Of a DNA stretch of 64,000 nt, positions 26,645 to 33,952 are shown one piece after another (within the stretch, counting starts at the first letter, position 1; every line of letters begins with the position of its first letter). The position numbers and the translations under genes were made by a program. The stretch is from Methanocalculus natronophilus (GTDB taxonomy: Archaea; Halobacteriota; Methanomicrobia; Methanomicrobiales; Methanocorpusculaceae), in NCBI RefSeq assembly GCF_038751955.1, contig NZ_JBCEXH010000009.1, positions 1-64,000 on the forward strand. Reading direction: 5' to 3'. Below the pieces are notes generated by a model that saw only the letters and a program-made list of their open reading frames with translations, searched no databases and was not told the origin of the DNA.

Positions 26645-26711
26645 ACCTCTTTCTCTCTCTTTTCAGCAAAACAAAGCACCCATACTGCTAAAACCCTGTA
26701 CGTGATCGCTT

Positions 26712-27998
26712 ATGACCCCTCCCATTCTGCAGGTCGCACTTGACATACCTGATCTCAGCCGCGCCTATGCAATAGCCGGGGAGACGCTGGCAGGCGGGGC
26801 AGACTGGATCGAGATCGGCACGCCGCTCATCAAGAGCGAGGGTATGCATGCCGTGAGGGAGATCCGGGCGCACCATCCGGATACACCCATCGTCGCAGAC
26901 ATGAAAACCAGCGATACCGGGGCGCTTGAGGTTGAGATGGCGGCAAAAGCCGGTGCAGGAATCGTCTGCATCCTTGCCGAATCCGATGACGCGGTCATCA
27001 GGGAGGCGGTGAAGGCAGCAGATCTCTATGGTGTGCAGCTGATGGGGGATATGATGAATGTCGGGGACCCCGTAACCCGTGCCCGTGAACTCGAGGAGAT
27101 GGGAGTCCATATCATCAATGCCCATGTCGGGATTGACCAGCAGATGATCGGGAAGGACTCCCTCGAACTCCTTGAACGGCTCACCGGCACAGTCTCTATC
27201 CCGATTGCCGCTGCCGGCGGCCTTGATGCTGCGCGGGCGGCTGAGGCAGTTGCCCATGGGGCAGAGATCGTCATCATCGGCGGGGCGATCATCCGATCCA
27301 GCGATGTCACCGCCTCCACCGCCCAGATCCGATCGGCTATCGATGCACCAAAGCCACGATCCCAGCAGAAGCGGGATCAGACGGAGGAGATCCGATCGAT
27401 GCTGGAAGAGGCGTCCTCATCAAACGTCTCCGATGCGATGCACCGGAAAGGGGCGATGAGCGGTCTGAAACGGTACTACGGAACCGGGAAGATGATCGGC
27501 CGTGCCATCACCGTCCAGACCTTCGCCGGAGACTGGGCCAAACCCGTCGAGGCGATTGATCTCGCAGCTCCCGGAGACGTGATCGTCATCAACAACAGCC
27601 GGGATACCACCATCGCTCCATGGGGGGAGCTTGCGACCCTCTCCTGCCAGAACAAGGGGGTTGCCGGTGTCATCATCGACGGAGCGGTCCGCGACCTTGA
27701 CGATATCCTCGAAATGACAATTCCACTCTATGCAACCGCAGCAGTTCCGAACGCCGGAGAGCCCAAGGGTTTTGGAGAGATCAATGCGGAGATTGTGTGC
27801 TGCGGCCAGCAGGTACGGCCGGGAGACTGGATCATCGGGGATGCAAGCGGTGTTGTCGTCCTCCCCAAAGAGCGGGCATATGAGATCAGCCGCCGCGCAG
27901 TTCTTGTTGCCCGGACCGAGGAGCGTCTTCGCGAGGAGATCAGAAGGGGATCCACCCTCTCGGTTGTGATGGAGCTTCTCCGCTGGGAGAAGCAGTAA
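26712..27998 (+). CDS. Bifunctional 3-hexulose-6-phosphate synthase / RraA-like protein
   Basis: A 428-aa fusion. Residues 1-210 are an orotidine-decarboxylase-fold hexulose-phosphate synthase (LQVALDIPD, ADMKTSDTGALEVEMA, AHVGIDQQ, AAAGGLDA). Residues about 230-428 are an RraA/methyltransferase-like domain (SSSNVSDAMHRKGAM, GVIIDGAVRDL, PGDWIIGDASGVVVLP). In archaea the synthase runs in reverse, releasing formaldehyde and ribulose-5-phosphate from fructose-6-phosphate-derived hexulose phosphate, to supply pentoses. The released formaldehyde can react with tetrahydromethanopterin. The role of the RraA-like half is unclear. Confidence 0.9.
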   Translation: MTPPILQVALDIPDLSRAYAIAGETLAGGADWIEIGTPLIKSEGMHAVREIRAHHPDTPIVADMKTSDTGALEVEMAAKAGAGIVCILAESDDAVIREAVKAADLYGVQLMGDMMNVGDPVTRARELEEMGVHIINAHVGIDQQMIGKDSLELLERLTGTVSIPIAAAGGLDAARAAEAVAHGAEIVIIGGAIIRSSDVTASTAQIRSAIDAPKPRSQQKRDQTEEIRSMLEEASSSNVSDAMHRKGAMSGLKRYYGTGKMIGRAITVQTFAGDWAKPVEAIDLAAPGDVIVINNSRDTTIAPWGELATLSCQNKGVAGVIIDGAVRDLDDILEMTIPLYATAAVPNAGEPKGFGEINAEIVCCGQQVRPGDWIIGDASGVVVLPKERAYEISRRAVLVARTEERLREEIRRGSTLSVVMELLRWEKQ

Positions 27999-28092
27999 TC
28001 AGGGGAAACGGGGCTGCCGGGATAGTTCCGGAGCAATAACTTTTCTTTTATCAGAACAATTAGTACCTAATCGGATCATGATCGCCAGCAGA

Positions 28093-28125
28093 AGGACGAT
28101 CAGGGATTCGTCCTCTCCGGTAGAG
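28093..28125 (+). promoter_or_regulatory. Hairpin(s) in the DUF1538 operon leader
   Basis: AGGACGA (28093-28099) pairs with TCGTCCT (28108-28114) around an 8-base loop; a small CTCT/AGAG stem follows at 28113-28125 and shares bases with the first. They lie about 30-60 bases before the ATG at 28156, so they would be in the untranslated leader. Confidence 0.35.
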
Positions 28126-28155
28126 AGAAGCAACTGAAGGAACGGAGTCACGCAG

Positions 28156-28848
28156 ATGTTACATGAGGCAAAAGAGACGCTGCGGGAGGTGATGCAGGCG
28201 GTCACTCCCATTGCTGTGATCGTATTTCTGGTATTACTCGTTCTGATCGGATCAGGCGCAGCAGAACTGATCGACTATATTCTCGGGGTCATGATGCTGA
28301 CAGCGGGAATCACGCTCTTCCTTATCGGGGTGAAGAGCGGGCTTCTCCCGATGGGGGAGGCGATCGGATCTGATCTCCCCAAACATGGATCTATCTATCT
28401 GGTGATCATCACCGCATTCCTGCTTGGATTCTTTGCAACCGTCGCCGAGCCTGATGTCAGGGTTCTGACAAATATGGTCGATCTCGTATCCAACGGAGAG
28501 ATTGCCCAGAACCCACTTGTCCTCTCAATTGCGATCGGAGTCGGATTCTTCGTGATGCTGGCGATGCTCCGCATCATCCTTGGCATCCCTATCACCTGGC
28601 TCTTTGCAGCAGGATACCTGGTTGTCATCATCCTCTCCTTCATTGCACCAGCTGATTACCTCCAGATCGCATACGACGGCGGGGGCGTCACCACCGGGCC
28701 GCTGACCGTCCCATTCATCCTTGCCCTCGGTATCGGTCTCAGCTCGGTACTTGCCGGAAGATCAGCGCTCACTGATGGCTTTGGGCTGATAGGTCTTGCA
28801 TCCATCGGCCCCATCATCGGAATCATGGTACTGGGGATACTCCTATGA
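28156..28848 (+). CDS. DUF1538 membrane protein, first copy
   Basis: A 230-aa polytopic membrane protein with about seven helices. The ATG at 28156 follows a leader but no strong ribosome binding site. Family motifs as I recall them for DUF1538 are visible: GSDLPKHGS, the ATVAEPDVRVL loop and YDGGGVTTGPLTVPFILALG (key DGGGVTTGP). A transport role is suspected for the family but the substrate is not known. It overlaps the second copy by four bases (ATGA), and a PII gene follows, so it is probably regulated by PII. Confidence 0.8.
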   Translation: MLHEAKETLREVMQAVTPIAVIVFLVLLVLIGSGAAELIDYILGVMMLTAGITLFLIGVKSGLLPMGEAIGSDLPKHGSIYLVIITAFLLGFFATVAEPDVRVLTNMVDLVSNGEIAQNPLVLSIAIGVGFFVMLAMLRIILGIPITWLFAAGYLVVIILSFIAPADYLQIAYDGGGVTTGPLTVPFILALGIGLSSVLAGRSALTDGFGLIGLASIGPIIGIMVLGILL

Positions 28849-29579
28849 TATCTGAGCTTGGAGTCCTGACCGGTATCAACCATGTCATCCTTGAAGCGAT
28901 CATCGCACTGATCCCGCTCTCGATCTTCTTCATTCTCTTTCAGATTACGTACCTGAAGCTCCCCATCGGGCATGTCATCAATCTCTTCAAAGGAATTGTC
29001 TTCACCCTGTTTGGAATGATCTTCTTCCTTCAGGGGGTGAAGGTCGCCTTTATCCCGGCAGGTGAGGCGATCGGATCCTTCTTTAGCGCAATCGGGAAAC
29101 CCTGGATCCTTATCCCCTTCGGTTTTCTCCTCGGGCTCCTTGCGACCTATGCAGAGCCGGCGGTACGGATTCTCTGTTACGAGATCGAGAACTCCTCAAG
29201 CGGATTCATCAGGGGAACCCTCATCCTCTACACACTCTCCCTCGGAGTCGGGATTGCCGTTGCACTCGGCATGGGGCGGATCGTCTATGGGTTCTCATTC
29301 CTCCCGATCATCATCACCGGGTACGTCATCGCCATCATCCTCCTCTGGTTTGCTGACCGCGACTTCGTCGGGATCGCCTTTGACTCAGGCGGGGTTGCAA
29401 CAGGTCCGATGGCGGTTACCTTCCTGATGGCACTCGCCGTTGGGGCGGCAGCAGGAATTGAGGGGCGCGATCCGGTGATCGACGGGTTCGGGCTGATCGC
29501 ACTCATTGCACTCGCACCGATCCTCTCAATCCTCATCCTTGGCATCTACTTCAAAAAGAAAAAGGTGAATACATCATGA
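28845..29579 (+). CDS. DUF1538 membrane protein, second copy
   Basis: A 244-aa paralogue of the preceding protein, with the matching loops ATYAEPAVRIL and FDSGGVATGPMAVTFLMALA (key DSGGVATGP). Both halves probably assemble as a heterodimer, since elsewhere DUF1538 units occur fused in one chain; this is inference. The C-terminus KKKKVNTS is basic and cytoplasmic by the positive-inside rule. It overlaps the PII gene start by four bases. Confidence 0.8.
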   Translation: MISELGVLTGINHVILEAIIALIPLSIFFILFQITYLKLPIGHVINLFKGIVFTLFGMIFFLQGVKVAFIPAGEAIGSFFSAIGKPWILIPFGFLLGLLATYAEPAVRILCYEIENSSSGFIRGTLILYTLSLGVGIAVALGMGRIVYGFSFLPIIITGYVIAIILLWFADRDFVGIAFDSGGVATGPMAVTFLMALAVGAAAGIEGRDPVIDGFGLIALIALAPILSILILGIYFKKKKVNTS

Positions 29580-29917
29580 TCTGTGAAGGTTGTAAAGTAC
29601 TGATTGTAACAATCGTCAAGAAAGGCTGGTCACAGCAGGTGATCGAGGCATCCCGTCAGGCGGGCGCATCGGGCGGCACGATTATTCCCGGCCGTGGAAC
29701 CGGGATCCATGAGATGCAGACACTCCTTGGTCTTCGGATCGAGCCAGAAAAGGAGATCATCCTCACCATCGTCAATCCTGAACAGGCTGATACAATTCTT
29801 GAAGCCATCGTTTCAGAGGCAGAGCTTGAGAAACCGGGCAACGGGATCGCCTTTGTCATCAGCCTGGATAAGGTCGCAGGCCGTGTCCATATGTTTACAA
29901 AAGAAGGAGAAGAGTAG
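29576..29917 (+). CDS. PII-family signalling protein
   Basis: A 113-aa protein with the PII ferredoxin-like fold: KVLIVTIVKKGWSQQVIEASRQAG, the glycine-rich ASGGTIIPGRGTG nucleotide-binding stretch, and a beta-strand pair with EKEIILTIVNPEQ. It is shorter in the T-loop than GlnB/GlnK and I do not see the uridylylated Tyr, so it belongs to the PII-like group placed next to membrane transporters. Translational coupling to the two DUF1538 genes indicates that it senses a nucleotide or small molecule and controls that membrane complex. Confidence 0.85.
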   Translation: MICEGCKVLIVTIVKKGWSQQVIEASRQAGASGGTIIPGRGTGIHEMQTLLGLRIEPEKEIILTIVNPEQADTILEAIVSEAELEKPGNGIAFVISLDKVAGRVHMFTKEGEE

Positions 29918-29919
29918 GA

Positions 29920-30351
29920 TCAGCCAAGGTCGCTCTCCCGGAGGAGGGAGCCGCCTGCAGCCTGAATCTTCGAGATTGCCTCACCAGCCTGGCTCACCCT
30001 CAGGATGAGCACCGCAGCATCCCTGCCGGAATATGCATATGCATACTCGATATTAATCCCGGCATCACCGAGGATCCGGGCAACCTCATGAAGACCACCA
30101 GGTTCATCCTTCATCCGGACCGCAATCACATCGGTGAACTGGACAGCAAATCCAAGATTCTCAAGAACCGATCGCGCAGTCCCGGGGTTATCGACAAGTG
30201 CACGAACAACACCGAAACTGCTCGCCTCTGCGATTGAGAAGGCAAAGATATTCACATTGCTCTTCTGGAGGGCTTCTGCAATCGCAGCAAGCCTCCCTGG
30301 TTTATTCTCCGAGAAGACGGAGATCTGTTTGATGATATACTCTTCCTGCAT
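29920..30351 (-). CDS. Tandem ACT-domain protein
   Basis: A 143-aa protein of two ACT domains: IIKQISVFSENKPGRLAAIAEAL (residues 6-28, key ENKPGRL) and FTDVIAVRMKDEPGGLHEVARIL (key DEPGGL), each the ligand-binding turn of an amino-acid sensor. It stops two bases after the convergent PII gene and overlaps by one base the phenylacetate-CoA ligase upstream. In methanogens such a protein commonly accompanies aryl-CoA ligases and may sense aromatic amino acids. Confidence 0.88.
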   Translation of the reverse strand: MQEEYIIKQISVFSENKPGRLAAIAEALQKSNVNIFAFSIAEASSFGVVRALVDNPGTARSVLENLGFAVQFTDVIAVRMKDEPGGLHEVARILGDAGINIEYAYAYSGRDAAVLILRVSQAGEAISKIQAAGGSLLRESDLG

Positions 30352-31652
30352 CAGATGACCCTCCGGTCGATGACACGTTTTGCTTTTCCCTCAAACCGGG
30401 GGAGTGATCCCGGTTCTGCAAGCTCCACAACGACAGCCACATTCAGGGCACTTTTAAGCGTATGTTCCACTTTCTTTTTGATGTTGATGAGATCATTGAT
30501 CCTATCACTGAACGCTTCAGGGGCAACCTCAACCCTGACGATCATATCATCAAGCGAGCCTTTCCGGTCAACCTCGATGATGAAATGGCCTGCAAGTTCA
30601 GGAATTCCAAGGAGTGCATGTTCAACTGCTGAGGGGAAGACGTTGATACCACGGATGATCAGCATGTCATCGACGCGGCCGGTGATCCGCTGGATCCGGG
30701 GATGTGTTCTGCCACATGCACAGGTCTCATCATCTATCCGGGTAATATCCCCGATACGGTACCGGATCATCGGAAGTGCCTCTTTCTGAAGGACGGTCAT
30801 AACCAGTTCGCCCGACTCCCCGGGTTCAAGCACCTCCCCGGTTACGGGATCGATGATCTCAGGATACGCGATATCCCCCCAGATATGGATACCCTGCTGG
30901 GCAGTGCATTCAGAGAACATCGGGCCGGATATCTCGCTTGTACCATAGATATTGTACGCCCTGACCCCCATCGTCTCATAAATACGCGTCCTCATCGATT
31001 CTGACCAGGGTTCGGCACCGATGATGGCAGAGCGGAGATCGGTATCGTTTTTGATAGAGATACCCATCCGTTCTGCCGCTTCACCGATATGGATCAGGTA
31101 TGATGGTGTACATGCGATGGCGGTCGCCTTCAGATCCTGCATCAGCTCGATCTGCCGCTCGGTGTTGCCGACGCTTGTCGGGAGGACGGCCGCACCGATC
31201 CGCTCAGCCCCATAATGGAGGCCAAGACCCCCGGTGAAGAGGCCATACCCATACGAGACCTGGATGACATCCCCCCGCCCAAGGCCACAGGAGGTGAGGG
31301 CACGTGCAAGCGATGTCGTCCAGAGATCGAGATCTCTTCGGGTGTACCCGACGACGGTCGGCTTCCCGGTCGTTCCGGACGAGACATGGTAGCGGACGAG
31401 CTCATCATGGGGTGCACAGAATAACCGGTCCGGATAGTTATCCCGGAGATCATGTTTATACATGAACGGGAGGAGGCGGATATCAGAAAGAGTCCTGATA
31501 TCATCCGGATGCACACCCGCCTCCTTCATTCGTCGATGATAGAAGTCTGAGAAACTGTACAGCCGGTAGACGAGTGTCTTGAGGAGCCTGTACTGAAGCC
31601 TTTCGAGATCGTCCTTTTGCATCGTCTCAATCCGTGGGTCCCAGCAATGCAT
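30351..31652 (-). CDS. paaK: Phenylacetate-CoA ligase family protein, second copy
   Basis: A 433-aa adenylate-forming enzyme. The P-loop-like YHVSSGTTGKPTVVGYT (SSGTTGKP), the YNIYGTSEISGP segment and the C-terminal ligase hinge RITGRVDDMLIIRGINVFPSA are intact. It should activate an arylacetic acid with ATP and CoA. In methanogens these ligases are thought to work with indolepyruvate ferredoxin oxidoreductase to recycle arylacetates into aromatic amino acids. Its neighbour upstream is a paralogue and overlaps it by one base. Confidence 0.9.
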   Translation of the reverse strand: MHCWDPRIETMQKDDLERLQYRLLKTLVYRLYSFSDFYHRRMKEAGVHPDDIRTLSDIRLLPFMYKHDLRDNYPDRLFCAPHDELVRYHVSSGTTGKPTVVGYTRRDLDLWTTSLARALTSCGLGRGDVIQVSYGYGLFTGGLGLHYGAERIGAAVLPTSVGNTERQIELMQDLKATAIACTPSYLIHIGEAAERMGISIKNDTDLRSAIIGAEPWSESMRTRIYETMGVRAYNIYGTSEISGPMFSECTAQQGIHIWGDIAYPEIIDPVTGEVLEPGESGELVMTVLQKEALPMIRYRIGDITRIDDETCACGRTHPRIQRITGRVDDMLIIRGINVFPSAVEHALLGIPELAGHFIIEVDRKGSLDDMIVRVEVAPEAFSDRINDLINIKKKVEHTLKSALNVAVVVELAEPGSLPRFEGKAKRVIDRRVI

Positions 31653-32947
31653 CAGAGATCACCCCTCCGGTCAATAACACGCTTCGCCTTCCCCTCAAAC
31701 CGTGGGAGTGAGCCGGGTTCGACAAGCCTGACGGTCGTCCTGAGGGTGAGGGCTTCCTGCAGTTTCTGCTGTATCTGCTTCTGCAGTCCGACAAGGTCGC
31801 CAAGTTCACCTGAGAAGGCAGAGCGGTTCATCTCAACATCAATCGTCATCTCATCAAGATGGTGTACCCGGTCGATATATACCATGAACTGATCCCCCAC
31901 CTCCGCAATGCCGAGGAGAACATGCTCAATCTGGGATGGGAAGACATTGATCCCCCGGATAACAAGCATATCATCACTCCTCCCCATAATACGTGCGATC
32001 CGCAGACCCCTACCGCATGGGCATTCATCCTCGATGAACATGGTGATATCACCTGTTCTATACCGGATCATCGGCATCGCCTCCTTTGACAGGGATGTGA
32101 TGACCAGCTCACCCTTCTCACCGGGGCCAAGCGTCTCGCCGGTCGCCGGATCGATGATCTCGGGGAGATAGCAGTCCTCCCAGATATGCAGACCATGCTT
32201 CTCGGTACATTCAAAGGCGACACCGGGGCCGTACATCTCGCTCATCCCGTAGCTGTCATAGGCATCGATGGCAAGGCGGGTCTCAAGCTCATGCCGCATC
32301 GTCTCAGACCATGCTTCCGCACCAAAACAGCCAATTCTCAGTGAATCAAGGGTCACACCCATCTCTTCAACGACTTCAGTGATATGGAGCGCGTATCCCG
32401 GTGTACAGTGAAGTGCCGTCACCCCGAAGTCCTGGATCATCTCGATCTGGCGCTTTGTATTTCCTGTCGCACTCGGAACGACCATCATCCCTGTACGTTC
32501 CGCCCCGTAATGGAATCCAAGACCTCCGGTGAAGAGGCCATAGTTCACTGCATTCTGGAATGTATCGTCTGCGGTCAGGCCGACCATCGTCAGGTTTCGT
32601 GCAATCAAATCCGACCAGGTATCAATATCATGCCGTGTATAGCCGACGACCGTTGGCTTCCCGGTTGTTCCGGAGGTCGTATGGACTCGCACAACTTCCC
32701 GGCGAGGAACCGCAAAGAAACCAAACGGATATCCCTCCCGGAGATCGGTCTTCTTTGTGAACGGAAGACGGGTGATATCATCCCGCTTTTGAATATCGCT
32801 ATTTGAGATCCCTGCCGCGCGAAGCCGCTCCTGGTAGAAGGGAATCTTTTCTGCCTGTGATAGTGTCCATTTTAACCGTTTTGTCTGGAGATCTTCGAGT
32901 TTTTTCCCCCGCAGAGTCTCCATCTCTTCATTCCAGAACATTGCCAT
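31652..32947 (-). CDS. paaK: Phenylacetate-CoA ligase family protein, first copy
   Basis: A 431-aa paralogue of the next gene, with VHTTSGTTGKPTVVGYTRHD (TSGTTGKP), YDSYGMSEMYGPG and RIMGRSDDMLVIRGINVFPSQ. The frame is open to 33067, but the first 40 codons look like promoter DNA, and family proteins begin near the MAMFWNEEMETL segment, so I start at 32947 (32941 is equally possible). The two copies differ throughout, suggesting different aryl acids rather than a recent duplication. Confidence 0.88.
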   Translation of the reverse strand: MAMFWNEEMETLRGKKLEDLQTKRLKWTLSQAEKIPFYQERLRAAGISNSDIQKRDDITRLPFTKKTDLREGYPFGFFAVPRREVVRVHTTSGTTGKPTVVGYTRHDIDTWSDLIARNLTMVGLTADDTFQNAVNYGLFTGGLGFHYGAERTGMMVVPSATGNTKRQIEMIQDFGVTALHCTPGYALHITEVVEEMGVTLDSLRIGCFGAEAWSETMRHELETRLAIDAYDSYGMSEMYGPGVAFECTEKHGLHIWEDCYLPEIIDPATGETLGPGEKGELVITSLSKEAMPMIRYRTGDITMFIEDECPCGRGLRIARIMGRSDDMLVIRGINVFPSQIEHVLLGIAEVGDQFMVYIDRVHHLDEMTIDVEMNRSAFSGELGDLVGLQKQIQQKLQEALTLRTTVRLVEPGSLPRFEGKAKRVIDRRGDL

Positions 32948-33082
32948 CCCTGTAGATTGATTCCTGTAATGTGTGTGGTATAATGCAATAGACTTTGTCA
33001 GATGATTGACAGGGAGCACGGAGAGGGTGCTGGCAGAAGAAATCTTAATAGTATAGAATGAATCCATAGAAACTGAGTTACT

Positions 33083-33265
33083 ATGGTAGACAAAGCAGGA
33101 CTTGGAAGCTTTCTGTTTGGGATTATCCTCATTGTGCTTGGAGGATACGGCATATATCTCTACATCCCGGAAGTCATTGCCGTTTTGAAAGGATCGCTTG
33201 GGATTATTGCCGTTTTGATCGGGTTATTCCTTGCCGTGATTGGATTTTTCATCATGAAAGAGTGA
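33083..33265 (+). CDS. Small two-helix membrane protein
   Basis: A 60-aa protein composed of two hydrophobic helices (about residues 8-27 and 33-56) separated by a short loop with one Lys. Function unknown. It is divergent from the phenylacetate-CoA ligase gene. The composition is typical of real small membrane proteins, but nothing else supports it. Confidence 0.5.
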   Translation: MVDKAGLGSFLFGIILIVLGGYGIYLYIPEVIAVLKGSLGIIAVLIGLFLAVIGFFIMKE

Positions 33266-33279
33266 GCCGGGGGTGAGAA

Positions 33280-33876
33280 TCACCTCACCGGCCAGAAATA
33301 CCGCTCCTCAGCCTCGAATACCGGACCATGGGGCATCGTGGCCTTCACGTCAATTCTGCCGATGCCCCGGTCAAGGCTTTTGAGATCGATATCGCTATAG
33401 GGTATCCAGATACCGCGGAGCTGATAGTTATCTTCGGGGAGTGACCGGTGAATCGTATAGAATCCACGGTAAAGCCGTCTTGGCGTAACCGGATTATTCC
33501 TGCGATCAGTCTCCGGAGAATAGATTGACACCTCCATGGAGATGGATGTCCGCTCAAATGAAACCGGACGGTTCATTGAATCGAAGAACCGGTACTTGAT
33601 GATCAATCCGTCCATATCATGGAATCCACCAAAATCCATCGTTTCTGCCCAGATCTCCATTCTGGCAACTGATGTCACCCCCCTGGCAGAAACCTGGGTT
33701 GCAGGCTGGTCGGTTGAGACAGGCTGTGGCGTTTCATCCGGAGGGTGGAATACTGCCTGGTCATGCTCTTTGTTCTCCTCTGCTTCTTCTGCGAGTCCCG
33801 GAAGGGTATACGTACACCCGGCAGTGACAAGCAGCAGGGTGAGGGAAAGGAGGAGTAAAATACGTGTATATGCCAT
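33280..33876 (-). CDS. Putative lipoprotein
   Basis: A 198-aa exported protein. The signal peptide ends in a lipobox-like LVTAGC (Cys at residue 21), so the mature protein is probably lipid-anchored outside the cell. A Glu/Gln-rich linker (about residues 29-60) is followed by a beta-rich domain with ARMEIWAETMDFGGF and YRGFYTIHRSLPEDNYQLRGIW. I do not recognise the family. It is convergent with the 60-aa gene and divergent from the large methyltransferase-like gene. Confidence 0.7.
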   Translation of the reverse strand: MAYTRILLLLSLTLLLVTAGCTYTLPGLAEEAEENKEHDQAVFHPPDETPQPVSTDQPATQVSARGVTSVARMEIWAETMDFGGFHDMDGLIIKYRFFDSMNRPVSFERTSISMEVSIYSPETDRRNNPVTPRRLYRGFYTIHRSLPEDNYQLRGIWIPYSDIDLKSLDRGIGRIDVKATMPHGPVFEAEERYFWPVR

Positions 33877-33952
33877 ATTGCCAGAATATGCAGTACCAAC
33901 AGATAATTATTCTCTTTCAACCGATCCAGAATGGAGGAATGGATCGATCACT

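Noticed and set aside
33536-33952. N-terminal extension of the methylase-like protein
   Set aside because: The frame is open, but this part is antisense to the lipoprotein gene and precedes the promoter-like AT-rich gap at 33877-33920.
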